From Sanghuangporus weigelae (lineage: Eukaryota; Basidiomycota; Agaricomycetes; Hymenochaetales; Hymenochaetaceae), in NCBI GenBank assembly GCA_033182465.1, contig CP137322.1:992001-1056000 (forward strand): a stretch of DNA of 64,000 nt, written 5' to 3'. Of this stretch, positions 12,740-26,900 are shown in pieces (within the stretch, counting starts at the first letter, position 1; the number at the start of each line of letters is the position of its first letter). The notes under the pieces are model-generated. The model was not told where the DNA came from. It made no database searches and was given only the letters and a program-made list of their open reading frames with translations. The translations under genes and the position numbers were made by a program.

Positions 12740-15258
12740 GCCGGCCGTAAAAAGAGATTATATTATGGCAGCCCGGCTGCGGGTCTAGAGAGACGAGAGG
12801 TGGTATATGCTGAGTTACAACTGTAACTGACGGCTGCTGTCGAGGACATCACATCCTCGTCTACCGTTACTTTATCTAAAATACTCTCTGCTCAATCTCC
12901 TGGACAACGTTAACGACAGCTGAAACCTGGTCCCCTCCTGCGCTGGCCGCCAATCGCTATCGTCCGTCAACAATTTATCAACAATCTGCCTCTCTAACCG
13001 ACACCATCACCATCGTCTTCTCCTGTTTCCTGTTCTATGTATACCTTCCGTCGTCCTATATGTCCCGGACACGGCACGCCCAATCGCTGGGCGCCGGAAA
13101 GACGGCAAGATGGAAAGATGTGTGTCGTCGCCAAGGATACTCTCAAAAGTGCTATCGAGCGAACAAACGAACGTGCCTCGTTGGGTGGGATCCATCAAAG
13201 AAGAAATTAGAATCACATCTCTGGTCTCTCAAGCCCATTGGCAATCCTGATTACTGCCCCGACATCCCAGCTGTCTGATGGCGTGAGGATGGGGGTTTGC
13301 GATCACGCTCCAAATTTATATCTCAAACAGACACATCTCTGTTACCCGTCAACCTATCAAAGCTTTCTCGTTCGCAACGCCGACAACGAACGTTTCTTGA
13401 TATGAAAGCGACTCACATATCGAGAAAGGGTTGCTCTTTCAAGGACGTATCACAACCAATTGTTGCTTCCGGTTCCGTGATCGTATGCTAATCGTATTCG
13501 TCACGGATAAGCGGTTATCCCACAGGGCAAGAAACCACCAACGGCATTCCTTCCTTTGCTAAACCCAACGAACTTCTGGAGGACTCCTCGATCGCTCTAG
13601 TTGATCATTAGCCGAAATTCTCCCCTGTTCTCTCGTAGACCAGACGATCAGAGGCGATCACTTTACGAGGAACGCAACGCGAAAGTCGCCGAGAGTCTCT
13701 TTGTTGCTCGGAAACGGTAACATCCTGAAAATGAAAGAAACCTTCTATGATGCCTACTGTCTCTTCAGGAGACAAAGCTTACGTCGCCGACCCGTATGAG
13801 GTGTGCCTGAAGAAAAGACGACTTCGCCGATTGTATCAAACATGATGTTCAATTCGACTTCTTGGAGAAACTGAGTAATCCATGCCTGTCTACATGTGTC
13901 TATCTTAGGTTCTTGTCTTCCTTGGAACTTGAAGCAGCTCACGCCATATCCAGGCCTGGCTATTCCGTTTGGTCTCTATGAATCAAATCCTTGTTTATGC
14001 GGAATCTGCATATGGCGACAAGTCCGATACTCGCAAAAGGGTCTAGGAATATCCGACTTGCCCGTGCGCATTTCACGGAGAGATCTTTAGTCATGGAAGT
14101 CGCTTAAGTATAAGGACGAGGCTATCCAATGGCGTTTTTCAGCGTCCTTATCTTCTTGATGTTTTGTCCACGATTGCCTTCGAATGCCGATGTTTTTCTC
14201 CGTTCCAACACGGCGTTTATAACGCGTGTGCGACGAATTTAGCGCTGTCTCCATCATGCTTTACTCCGTAGGATCTCGTCCACGGAACTCGGGAGCGTCT
14301 CGCTTTATGGAGTCGCGGCGACTGAAACGCAATGATCAACACTTTCAAGTAAGTAATCTTGGAAGAATATTGATACCTGTCCTTATCCATGTATTCTAGG
14401 CTCTTCTGCAAAAGGTCCGCCCCACTTCGACGTCTTGCCGCGCCTCGCCTGACGTACGTATTATGCGGGAGTTAGTATTTTAATATTCTACATGCATTGG
14501 GACAAAGAGCAGATTGTGGGATGAGTTGTGCGCGATACAAGCCCAGTACAACGATTGTACTTGGCCCCCCGATCGAAACTATATACATATATATTGGAAC
14601 GAGATGTTCCGTTATTACAAAAATGTGCCTTGCAGAACTGAGAAGCTGTTTTAACTTACTCAAAGAGATTGGGACTTTGCTAAGGCAGATGTGTGACGAA
14701 TCTGTAGTACCGATTATAAGAGTACAAAATCTCTAGAAAAGTAGTAATAATAAAATACTCGAGTAAGTGACATGCAACGAAAAACGTGTATATACTTGCT
14801 TTCCTTTTGTTCAGTTCATCCCGGAAATTTACGGAACCATCTTCTTACGAGCATCACAATATAACAGCCCAACAACACAACAATAAGAGTAAAATAATAA
14901 AGACGCAAACCTGCTAAATTTAGAAGCAGTCTTTGTTCTTTGCGCTTGAGTGTCTCCCTAGTCTGGTCTCTTATAAATTTCGCATGCGCAAAATTAATGG
15001 CCTGCTTTGGACTCAGACCTCCTCTTCGACTGCTACGAGTTTTGCACCAGGCTCAGCGCTGTGCGCCATTGCCGCCCTTTGCAAGGGGACTCTTTTCCGT
15101 ACCGAACACTTTGACGAATGACACTATTTCTTCGCTCGCTCGCTCTTTCTTAACGGCTGCATACTTTTACGCTCTTCTAGAGCGACGCTCCTTACCCTTT
15201 GAGGCTTGGCCCTGGAATGAGGCTCGGTCAATATTGTAACATACCTCCTAGTGCTATT
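12740..15258. other. Gene-poor spacer of about 2.5 kb
   Basis: Bases next to 12740 should hold the NAD kinase promoter and bases next to 15258 the glucanase promoter. Between them I recognise no protein, RNA or repeat. Short open frames at 13060-13278, 13297-13491 and 14940-15239 have no domain, no signal peptide worth noting and no supported splicing. Confidence 0.5.
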
Positions 15259-17017
15259 ATGTGGCTTTACGTTCTTTTCTTGACGGTCTTCCCGATTATC
15301 GTCTCGTCTGTGCCAGTACATCTTGAAGTCCGTGCGGACAATGGGACGGACCAGAAGTATGTGTTTGCGCACCATATGGTTGGGAACACGTACCCGTACA
15401 CTGTTGATGATTGGCAAGATGACATCGCTCTGGCGAGTGCGCATGGCATAGATGCCTTCGCTTTGAACGTTGGCTCGGACTCGTGGCAGCCGAACCAGGT
15501 CAAGAACGCATACACTGCAGCGGAGCAATCAGGATCCAACTTCAAGATGTTTATTTCTTTCGATATGACGTGAGTCTTCCCCTGTGATTCTGCAACGTTT
15601 TGCTTGACGTGCTACTCTGATTCTCGTTAGTATTCTTCCTTGCGCAAGTCCTGGTGATGCTGCGCAATTGCGCAAGTATATCACAACGTATGCGAATCAC
15701 ACAGCACAGTTCAAGTACAATAACAAGGTGTTTGCGTCGACGTTTGCTGGGGACAAGTGTACATTTGGGCAGGCGAATGCGGCTCAAGGATGGCAGTCAC
15801 AGTTCACGAGCCAATTGACCGGAGCGAACGCGGTATTCTTCATTCCGAGCTTCTTCGTGGACCCAGGGCAACTCGGGGATTATGCGAACGCAGTAGACGG
15901 AATGTTCAACGTGAGTCTATCATGATTGCCTTTCTTCGGAATGGTTTATGAGAGCTAACATGTCCTGTCAGTGGAACGCTGCGTGGCCGATTTCAGTTAC
16001 GACTGGAGTGTTTAACAAAATTGTAATGCAGACCGGAGTTGCTGTCGGAAAGCTTCTTAGCTCGTCTTCTTCGCCGCTTATGACCCAAATTAGCGAAGCA
16101 GTCCAGAACTTCACAAGCTCACTTGACTCAGACCATCAGTATATCGATGCATTGAGTAAGATGGGAAACAAACTGTATATGTCTTCTGGTGAGACATTTC
16201 TTACCTTCCGTTAGTTTTTCTACTCATTTCGTTCCTAGTTTCTCCATGGTTCTTCACGCATTACTCAGCGCAGTCATTTGACAAAAACGTAAGTCTCGTA
16301 ATCGACTCCGTGTGTTACGAAGATTGAAGCAAAACACTCACATGATCTCCAGTTCCTTTACCTCTCTGACCAACTCTATCCGTCTCGCTGGCAGTCGATC
16401 ATTTCCGCCCGAGATCAAATCCCGATGGTCGAAGTACTCACCTGGAATGACTACGGAGAATCGTCGTATGTGGGACCGATCAAGGGTGCACAGCCAAATA
16501 GCCAGCAATGGGTCGATGGCTTCAACCACACCGCATTCCTTGACCTGACTCAGTATTTCATCTCTGCATACAAGAATGGGACATACCCTCCAGTACAGGA
16601 AGATAAACTATACCTATGGGCAAGACCACACACGAAGGACGCACAAGCCTCATCGGATTCCATTGGGAAACCGCAGAATGCTGACGTTGTAAGCTTTGTA
16701 TCCTCACTTTTGCCTTTCATCAATGGCTGATCACAATGCCTTAGCTTGAGGATGCACTTTTCGCTGTTGTCCTGGCGACGTCTCCAGCAGAAGTGACCCT
16801 ATCCACAAAGTCAACTAACAGAACAGTTTCAGTGAAGGGAGGACTCTCACAACTTTCTCTGCCATTGAAAGCTGGCGACACTATGAGCGCATCCTTAAGT
16901 CGGAATAACCAGATCGCCGTGCAGCTTGTGCCAAATAATTTCACCTTTGAGGGAAGCCCTCAGACATATAACTTCAATGCTTTCGCTTCCTTTGCGAGTG
17001 GCACAAATTCGAACTAA
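15259..17017 (+). CDS. Secreted GH71 alpha-1,3-glucanase (mutanase)
   Basis: This is an extracellular endo-alpha-1,3-glucanase, which attacks the alpha-1,3-glucan of fungal cell walls; likely roles are wall remodelling, autolysis or mycoparasitism. The protein begins with a signal peptide (MWLYVLFLTVFPIIVSS), so the ATG at 15259 is preferred over an in-frame ATG 60 bases upstream that would bury it. The GH71 start is clear in YVFAHHMVGNTYPYTVDDW and GIDAFALNVGSDSWQ. Further family blocks are FKMFISFDMT, VFASTFAGDKCTFG, and VEVLTWNDYGESSYVGP near 16430-16490, a conserved acidic motif of the family. A C-terminal region of about 90 residues with beta-rich character follows, ending at 17017. Six exons total about 490 residues, somewhat longer than a minimal GH71 domain. 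No starch- or glucan-binding module is recognised. Confidence 0.9.
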
Positions 17018-20000
17018 CGGATTTGATCTATATTCTGTATATGCGTTCGGCCTTCCTTGTACTGTATTGTTAGCTTCCTGCATAAGTGAATTAGCGTATC
17101 AGTTTTTCAAAGGCGACTGTACCTTAACATGCAATACACAATAGCCTGTTCGTCTTCTTTATAACGCCAGATTCCATTCCAGAGCTCTATTTCTCGTTAG
17201 GACATCGGATGAATGCGCATTTGCAGACATCTAGTATGAGCAACTTGTCTAAGCCACACTTCTCAGATCCCTTTGCCGAGTATTCTGTGGACACAATCAA
17301 TGCCACGATGAGTCATCATCATGATTGAGAGAAAGCCTGACTATAGTCGCTAAATTTGCGAGTTCCCACAAGGAATCATTAGACGGCTAGTCCGCACTCA
17401 GTTCGCGGATCATGTTAAAAAACGTTCCTGCTTGCATCTCAACTTAGTAGATCAGTTCCCGATACTAGCGTAATAAATACAGTGTCACTTATCAGCATTG
17501 TCCTACGTCCCCCTCCAAGAAGTAAAAGGATCGATCCGTTTCAATTCTCTCGCTGACCAGGAAATTGCCACGAAAAGGAGGGCTTAGATTCTGCATTTGG
17601 CGAGAACAGCAGTGTCAAAAATCCAGCGACACTTGAGACAGGAGCTCTCCATAATTTCCTGTGAGCCAGCTGGAAGTGGCGGAATCGGTGTTAAACATCA
17701 GTGGACTACAGAAGTAATATTTGAAAGACGAGAACGCGTAACATCCGAAGCGTGGCCCTTTCCTGACGGCCTGGATCATTCATTCATCGCGATCACTGAT
17801 GTCTCTTTCTATCTCTGCGCTCGCCGGTTGTAGCAGTTAGGAGAGACGGCATCAGGCCTAAAAAAGGCTGTCGTCGAAAACTTGACGTCGTTAGAAGTCA
17901 CATAGTTCTGGGAGCAAAGTCTGTCCCAAGACTCCGTTACTAGCCGTAGCAAGGCACACCGAGAATATACGATCGGCTCTGTCATTTCAGAGATTAACGG
18001 GTGTAGATCTCTCGGTACAAGATATTTCCCTATGTTGAAATGAAGACAGCGCCAAGTCCAAGTTATAATCAACAGCGAGCGAAGAATTAGCATATATGCC
18101 GCCGGCCCAATACACTTCTCCTGCCACTCATAGTCGATTTGCTGGCAGAGATAGCGATGCTTGACACCGAGTCTCCCGACCGACGTGGCCAGCACTTTCT
18201 ACGAAATCCGACGACGCGAGGCGTGTAGAACATCGGTTTCAGTAGTTCTCATGTTAAAACACTCTGACAGGAGTTCCGTGCAGGAGTAGGCTTCGGAGTC
18301 ATGGTGGTGGAGGTTTGTGATCAAGTCGCGTTGTTGTGTTTTGTTGACGTGACAATCAAAGATCGCGTGATCTTCGGTTTCCATACTCCATATTGAACAA
18401 TCTCCTTGTCTCAACGTCCATGTATGGGCACTTACTCACGAACCATTTTACTCTGCTTTTGATAAAATTTAAAGCAGCAGAACTCCGTCAAGACTTTCCC
18501 AGAACTGGATCATAGATCTTGCTTCTTCTGTCGGAATAGACACTGATGAACTAAACTGGGCTTGCGTCTCAGAAAAGAAATGTATTCTGCTTGTGCTTTA
18601 CTATCAAGAGGGTCATGATGAATTCCAGTCTAATATACCCACTCAAAGTGGCGTGTATATGTCCCACTGTCCTTCATCCATTGTTCTTGAGAGGTTAAGG
18701 ATGTTCAAGTAGGCCTCGTCGTAGAGACGATCTGATGACCGACGGCTGCGCATTTATCCGTCTAGTACGCGCAGAATTTGACTTTTTCGTGAACTGCTAC
18801 TTCAATCCCTAAAATACTTGGTTCAGACCGGCTGTGCTTACCCAAGGAGTAAGAGACAGAAAACCAGCAGGTACTGCAGGATGCAGATAACGTCGATTCT
18901 GTGTGACTGCGTCGGCCTGAGCATCTGGTCAAGAGACTTGTGCCATGTACCAAAAGAGAGGGGATTTTTCTCGCGTCTTCTAGATTTTGCCTCCAAGGTT
19001 ATGATAAGGTAAGTGAGGCAGAACGGCGATTGCTAAATTTAACCTTCTACTCTGGTTAATACGCCGATCTCGTCGGCTTAACCACAACAGATTTTGCTTG
19101 AGATCTTTTCTTCTTTGATCCGCTGGCTGCTCGTCTCAGCCACAACGATGGTGCCAAGCATCTGAAACGACCCTCCGGCATCAGTACCTTGAAAGTGGCT
19201 TCGGACGATCAGATTGTTTCTTCCAGACGGTTCGTCACCAACTAGAGTCTGAAGTCGAGCACAAGCTCTGTCAGTATGCTTGGCGCCCATGTCGAGTGGG
19301 GTAGGCACGATTCAGACTTCCCGGCCGGACCGTAAACTGTCTATAATCTGCCTTTAGAAGAATTCGAAGATATGGGAGGCCGGGATTGATGCTCCGCGGA
19401 ACAAAGATCATCGAATTTTCTTAGGTTTCAGGCTGACTTCTCTAATGATAACCTTTTGACGCTAGAAATCCCTTTTACCGCTGTTGCCAGTGTCATTGAC
19501 AAACCCGTCAGATCTTTTCTTGTGAGGTACTGCGTCATATCGGGGCGGTTATCTCACCCGAAGGATGCTAAGTATGTATCGGAAGTCGGAAGTCTCTTGT
19601 GAACTTTACCGGTAACGTGAGACGAAGCTTACTTATAATTGTCGCTCGGGATTGATGTATCTATCCATTCTTCCCGTTTTCAGCTAGTATCCCGGCACGG
19701 AAGTCTTGCTGAACCTGAACCTGGTCGGAATAATGCTCTGCACAACATTGTGTGCAATGAAACCAGACATGTACAGATGAAGCACAGGACGGATGTACCA
19801 TCGCCTCCACCGAACTTTATGTGAAACCGGATGAGATGGTTCTCCGATTGGGACAAGAGCCCTAGCCAAGGCAAGTTCCGCCGCCGGAGGCGATCATTAA
19901 GGTCGCCAGTTACGCCGACGCGACCGGGCCTGTGCATGGGCTTTGCCAGACGACGAAGAGAAAACGAGAAGAATAAAAGGTAAAAGTAGAGAAAGTGCAG

Positions 20001-20389
20001 TTTTTGTGCCAAAAGGACCTAGGTCCTTGTTTGCTTTTGTGTGTCAAGTGGCAAGTTGATGCGTCTGTTTTGACGCGGAGGCCAGATTTTGTCCTTGTTT
20101 GTTATTCCCATAAGAGGAAGGTAATTGCATTACGTCACGTCATGACACCGCCGCAACACTGCGTGGCTTCTTTTTCGTGTGCGGTTTAGTAGCGCGAGAC
20201 TGCCGAGCTCTCCTCATCATCGTCGCTTCCCTTCCTCCCTTCACCCTCCCCGTCGCGCGCCCAGTCGCCGACGTTCATCGCCGCCTTTTCTTAGCTTCAT
20301 TGCCGCCTCTCATGGCGCGCAAATCCTCGAAGACTTCTTGTACTCCTGGACCCACGGTACCATGGGTGCCGTGGAAGTACACAAAATGT
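17018..20389. other. Gene-poor spacer of about 3.4 kb
   Basis: No confident gene. Open frames on the minus strand at 17809-18195, 18199-18414, 18762-18953 and 19078-19308 look somewhat protein-like and lie in one orientation, so a decayed or unrecognised intron-rich gene is possible, but I cannot join them into a family. The last 200 bases are the likely promoter and leader of the methyltransferase gene. Confidence 0.45.
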
Positions 20390-23300
20390 ATGAACGCGCG
20401 CGACCTGTCGCGCGACGACGACTATCTCAGCCATCTTTTCATCGAGAAAATATCTGCGATGGGGGCAGCGCCTTTGCTCGTCCATCGGATGGATCCAGGT
20501 CGCCGTCTGCCTAAGACAGACACCGGTGCAATTTATAGTATCGTCCAGCGCGTACGTCGTGGCTCGCTTAACTCATTTTGTGATTGTTATTGACTTTGAC
20601 GCGTTCTTTTCACTCAAAGGTGACACGAGTTCGGCAGAATTGGACTTTAGCCATCAAAGAGGCTGTAAATTCATTGTTCGAGTGAGTATTGGTGGCGTCT
20701 TCTTCGCGTCATCTCTGACAATGGCTTTTATCCTTTCTTTCCTTCAAGAATTCATTCTGTCTTATACTTCATCCAAGACTACGATCAGAAACAGATAAAC
20801 GCGTTTGCTACGTGAGTTCGCTTGTCTTACTTTTCAGAGCCCCTGTCCTAATTGCCCACGCAAGTCACGCGTCTCGGTACCTAGAATTGTACCTGCCGAA
20901 CGGCTCCATAGAGATCGCTCAGACATCGCGTTACTCCCGTATTACCGGCAAGAATGAATTATGCATTCTCGCTACGCGCCCTATGCCTGCCGGTTTCCTC
21001 ATCGCAGAACTGAAGGGTTCAATGGCTGAGCTCACGGAGGAGGAAGATAAAGATCTGAAGAATCCCAGCGGTCGTGCTGATGGTGGACGTCGTGACTTTA
21101 GCGTTATTCATTCGAAGCAACTGAAGAAGAACCACTTGTTCCTGGGTCCTGCTCGCTTTGTGAATGTGCGTGTCCGCCACAACTGATTTTGCGAGCTTGT
21201 ATTGACAAAATATGCAGCATGATTGCGATAACAACTGCGAGCTATTTCGTGACGGCCGCTACATTACTTTCCGGACGCTCAGGCCCATAGTCGTTGGACA
21301 AGAAATCACGGCACATTATGGTGAAGGCTATTGTACGTATTTTGTTATTTGAAATGAACTTTCTATTGATGCGTCTTTTTCCCAAGTTGGGAAGAATAAC
21401 CGTCATTGTCTCTGTGAGACCTGCGAACGGCGCGGGAGAGGTGGATTTGCTCCTCAGTCCGAAGAAAACGGGCGATCATCATCTAATGGCAATTGCGATT
21501 CTGATTCCGAGGACGACAGTGATTCTGACACATCTTCTGTCATGTCAACCAACTCTAAAGAGAAAGAGGAGGTCAACGTGAATGAACGAAGGACGCGTCG
21601 TGGTGTATACCGCATCGTTCAGGATGCTGGAGATGAAAGCGAAGAAGATAATGAAGAGGAGTCTGATGTTCTCGAGAATCCCCGACAAGGCGTGGACTTT
21701 GACAATATGAAACTTCCATGGCAATACGACCCGTTCATGCTTCCTGATTCCCAACACGCAGCCGCTGTCGAAAAGCCATCAGGGCATAGTCCCAGTGGAC
21801 AGGCGTCGTCTGCGGGATCTACCCCTTTTAAGTCGGTCATTACGACGCGTGCACAAAAGGCAAGGGAGGCTTCAATGGCAAGTAGCGCCTCCAAAGCCCG
21901 TTCCGCATCTGTTGTGTCTGAAAATTCCGTCACGCCGAATCCTGTGCGTCATCTGCGCTCTCGCAGATCTGCAACCGCGGAGATATCCGTCACGCCGAAC
22001 CCATCAGTGAAGCCACGTGGAAGACCACGCAAGTATCCTTTACCCGAAGAATCGACGTCGCAAGTGGGAGCGCCTGGAGAATGTGGTCCTTCGGTTCGTG
22101 GTCGCTCGACGATTGCTCCAAAAGCGATTGCGGTGAACAATAATACTGCAGCTGCGGAAAAGGCTACGTCTCGACGGAAAACAGGTCCCTCCGTGCCTTC
22201 TTGTCTCACCTGCTTCAGCCTTTTGTCTGCGGAGGAAATCGAGGAAGCCACTTCCGGTGGAGGTAGAACTGCGAAGGGCAAAGGGAAAGGCAAGGCGGCT
22301 CGCATAGAGAAGGACTGTCACAGGTGACTGCTGCTGTTAGCTTCTGCTGCCGAATGAGATGCTCACCCTTCTGTTCCTAGATGCGCCCGTCATTTCGCAA
22401 TCTGGGGCGCGGCATGGCCTCTACGTACTCCCAATCCGGATTCTCGTTGCTCGACAACCCGTGAAAATACCCCTTCAGACTTTGCTGACCATGTGTCTAA
22501 TGTGACACTATCCGATGTCGACCGGAGACTTACCGTTGCACGTTTCGCACAGCTAAGGCGTGTGAAAGAATTGGAGAAGGAACGTGAGGTCGTCGCTATT
22601 GCTGCTGCTGCTGCTGCAGCCGCACATGCCTCGAAACCAGCGACCGCTCGTGCACTTCTCAAGCGGAAGAGATTGGACAGGGACACGGAAGTAGGAAATA
22701 TAGTCAAACGACGGGGAGCCATCCAAACAGTAAGCGTCCGGACTACGCAAGTTAAAGTCGAAAGCGCGGACGAGATTTCTCTGGATGACCCGGCTACAAA
22801 GAAGAGATCCCTTTGTGGCGTATCTGTGGTTGAATGCTCTGCCAAGGGGCGCAAAGGAGTTCGTCTTGGTATGGGGGACGAGTCCCAGCAGCCAGCAGGG
22901 AATCCACCTGTCGACGACGACGGTGACGATCGCCGAGATAAGACATTCTGGCCCGCTCTGACTCCTCTCCCTCCTCCGGGAGATGGGATTAAACGAACTG
23001 GCTTGTTAACAGTTCGTCCTAACCCCAATCTCATATCCCGGTGGCGAGCTTCTCCATTGCGTGCTGCTTACTCGTCCAGCAGCACTCCCACGCTGGTAGA
23101 TGATGACAGTGATGGTGCGACTTCCGACGAACATCCTGCCACTCCAGAGAATAATGGAGCACAGACTCCTGAAGTTGTGGAAAACGTTGAAGAGGCAACG
23201 GATATACATAAGCATGCTCTCTCTTCCGACGAGGACGAGGAAATGGATGACGATGATGTGAAGAAAAGGGCAGGCTCGACCCTCAAAGGCCTTGGGCTTA

Positions 23301-23917
23301 TCTCGAAGCCAAACCCATTGACACTAGCGAAGCGGGTCTGGGCGCCTCCTGCACGCATCGTGGAATCTGATTGCGAAGATCTGCATTCTTCACCTTCACA
23401 GGACATGAAGGCGAAGAATCTCAAAGACCATGATACGTTTGAGGAACGCATGGTGGGCAGCAGCCAGTCTGGGGGTCCGGTTGTTCACACGTCTTTATCC
23501 GATATTTCCATCCAAGCTTTCCAATCAAAGGCGAAGAAGGGCATGTTTGATGACTTCGATGCATCGTCGGGGGAAGAGGATGTTATTCTTCCGCAACCCT
23601 TAAACTCAAAGCTCTATCTTTTGCAACGAAAAGCCTTTAGCACCCTAGATTCTCCACAGGCCTCCTCTCAAGTCTCGATGGCTCCAGATGTCGAACACCG
23701 CGTCGTTACCCCACAGCCAACGCCGCCAACCGTTACACTTACCACCTCACCATCTCTTGCCAAGATACTCAATGAACCTATTCTTACGTTTGGTCGTCTG
23801 CATTCTAATTTTCTTCCACCATCACCAGTTCCTGTCCCTTCCCCGACTCTAGTTGACGCAGGTTGGGATGCAGGCGAAGATTCCGATGTTTCGGTTGAAG
23901 CCACGACGAACGATTGA
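20390..23917 (+). CDS. set9: Histone H4-K20 methyltransferase Set9/Suv4-20 type
   Basis: This nuclear enzyme methylates lysine 20 of histone H4, a mark linked to DNA-damage checkpoints and chromatin compaction. The N-terminal helical domain reads LSRDDDYLSHLFIEKI and MDPGRRLPKT, typical of Set9. The SET domain follows: ELYLPNGSIEIAQTSRYS, then ARFVNHDCDNNCEL (the NHDC/NCE signature, split by an intron near 21170-21215), GQEITAHYGEGYF and a post-SET cysteine cluster HCLCETCE. Downstream, around 22195-22385, a C-x2-C and a second C-x2-C separated by a basic stretch (SCLTCF ... CHRCARHF) suggest an extra zinc site. The remaining C-terminal half is disordered, with polyalanine, acidic runs and basic patches. 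The total is about 1,100 residues. An in-frame ATG at 20312 would add 26 residues that do not look like the family; 20390 is preferred. Confidence 0.9.
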
Positions 23918-26900
23918 TATACAATCTTAATTTATTCTCGCAAGATGACGATTCATATTATTACCTAAACTGCGTCTCATCTCAAAGGCACAAGTGTCCT
24001 ACTGACACTGGTTTTCTTTGTTTGTTTCTCTTCTGCATTGTTTATAACTTCACCTGTTGGAACATTTACGTCAGACTCAGCACATTCTTCCAAACCATAA
24101 ATTGATCTGACCTGCTCGACTTTTCTTATGTGGTTTTCGAGACAGACAATTGCCAAGTACCTGTAGTGTATATTCATACTCTATCGATGTAATTCCGACA
24201 GCATCCAACAGCATCTGTACACTGGCTTTTCAATGCATTTTACTCATTCCGTAAAAATGTGGATACGATCAAAGGTTCGGATCCATGAGTCTGAAAGGTG
24301 AGGGGTTACGGCCTGCGTATTGTACATGAGGCAAGAAGTTGAGCGTATGGGTATGGATAAGTACAAATGATGCCTCGTCCAAAACACACGTAAAGCCGCG
24401 TAGGAACTGCAAACGTAGGCATCGATTGGGTAAACTAGTCGGCTATAGCATATAAGCCCACCTTGAGCACCGACGTCACTGAGGAGGCTCCCGAAAAGGT
24501 TCAAGACGCTCCCTGAGGGTGTAACATGACAAGAACGATAATCCCGAAATGTGTGTATTCGCCCACGTTTTCCCAGGGAAACAGGTGATTGGGGTAGAGT
24601 AACTGGGTAGAGGAGGGAAAGGGGGAGGGGGGGAGATAGTCGCGAACAGAGACCTGAAGGACTGAGCAAAATAGGGTTTGACTGTAGGGCTCCAAAAGTT
24701 TACCCTGCCTTACAGCCATCACGGGGTTCGTTCGAGTGCCTTAGAGTCTTCGGAGCTTAGTTCATCTCATCGAAAAAAGCCCGCATAGTGTGAACTTGAG
24801 ATGAGGATTCTGGTCGCTGATCAGTCGGACTGATTCATGTCATCTCCGACCACGCAACTACGGCCTTCATGGAAATCGGCCAGTGTGTGGTGCTGAAACC
24901 GACCAAGCTACTGTGGGATGAAGGCGTCCAGGAGAATGGCGAGTAGGACCTGCTGCACGTCTGCTTCTATTCGCTCCATCAGGGCGTCCTGTTAATCTTG
25001 CCCGGAAAGTGGGTGGAGTGTGAATGAATTGGCCGAAACCTGCCCTGACTAAAGGAGGCCAAAGTCCATGCCGCTGTGACTTTCACATTACAGCTTCCAT
25101 AGGGCAAACCACATTGAGCCTGATAGCTTTATCGATCAGCTGCAAAGCAGGAGGATCTTGAGGAAAAACTTCTGCTATCGCCCAAGTGGAGTATTTTAGG
25201 CGCTGAAGAAACAGAGAAGCTTTAAGGGGACGCACCGTACTAGGGTCTGAACATTTGCGCTATGCCCGCGTGACTACTAGACTAGAGATCTTTCATTTCA
25301 TTCATGTAGGTTAGAAAGAAACGACAATTGAATTTCATGAAGAGGAGGGGGAAAAAATAAATAATATAGTTCAGGGCGTGAAGTGTATCTTCTTGCGGAT
25401 GAACGAAGGTCGCTAGCCATAACGGTTGGTTGTAAACCTGCTTCTGTTCATTGAAGACGGTAGGGACCGATTTCAGCTGAGGATAGGAGGTGAGGCACCA
25501 ACCAAGACTGGCCAGGACACGGGCCAGGACACGACGCGTCGTGACAGAGATCAGGTTCGAGTCGGTCAGCCAGACATTCTACTCTTCACCACGACCTCTC
25601 TACAGCAGTCCATTCATTTCATTGTGTTTGCAACTAAAAAACCTGCTCGGTGGCCTCCGGAATACCGTAATGCGATATCCTCACTTCTCATCGGCACAAA
25701 CTCTCTATAGCACATTTAGCCTTACTCACGACGTGCGCTTTCGTCATGACATGGTTGGTCTCCTATGCCGACAAGACGCTGGACTCTCGAATATGCTTTG
25801 CGTAACCATCCGGTACGCATTCGAAGTATTCAGTGCGTTCTGAGTAACTTATGCATGACAACAGCTGAAGTTGATGTCATCATTCTTGTGGCTTCCACCA
25901 GCACGAACCACTTCTGAACGCCACAAGTACGGCCGCCCGGGAAAATTAGGCTCAGCTTGCTGCTTGTTTGCCGCAGATCCTCGGAACGTGGCCGGAGGGC
26001 ACTTGTCTCGAAAGTAGCAGGGGTCGTGTCGTTTTATGGCGAATGCGTTGCCTGCTTGATCTGGGGAAGCACATCGACCTATTCGTCACCAAGGACCAAG
26101 CTGAAGCAGTTCGATAAGTGGACTACATGCCTGCATGCGAGGAGACAGCATCAACAGCAGCAACATAAACATCTGGCGGCGCTAGGAACCACCTTGGACT
26201 CGCTTCAGGTTAGACTGGAAATTCCAGATCAGCAAGATCAAATACAGAGAAAACTTGCCCCATGTTGGTCTCGGCGCTCATTCTGTCAGAATGCCGAACT
26301 TACAACCCCTTGGTCATGTTCACATACTTACCACGTTCTGCTGGAGCGAAATTGTCTCTTCTTCCCGGACAAACCACTCATCCCAAAGACTGCAGAAAAG
26401 ATGTGAAGCAATCTCGCTGAAGTCTGCGCATCAGTGAGATTGCCGATAAACGTATCAACGGAGAAAAAATGGTCTTTCCTTTGGTTGGGACGTAGATAAA
26501 CTGATGTGACATTTCTATCTTCATGTCCAGGTGAGGGTTGGCCTCGGTATAAGAAACAGAAGATTTACTGACGCACCTCCATTTAATAGGGTTTTTCACC
26601 GGCCTTCCAATTTCATTAAGGCCCCGTTCCTCCTTGTCGAACAGCCTTACTCTGGTGCTGAAAACACCCGCTCTCCATCACGGTTTTAGATGATTTCCAC
26701 CAAATTGGTGTTATGGCATGATGATTGGCATTGTTCTTGCCTATCGAGCACCGAAAGCACCACAATATCAATCCACCAGTCCATTTTGTTTCCCTCTATC
26801 CAGACTCCGTTCTGCAGGTCTGACCCAGAGTTACACGAGGAAGGAGCCACATCTGCGAACCTGATGGTCGCCGACTTCTATACCAAAACGCAGTCCATCT

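Noticed and set aside
22390-23034. Minus-strand frame of 214 codons
   Set aside because: It is antisense to the Set9 coding exon and has no domain of its own.
25957-26406. Plus-strand frame of 149 codons in the gene-poor stretch
   Set aside because: No domain, odd composition with a glutamine/histidine run, and no splice context; chance is the simpler reading.
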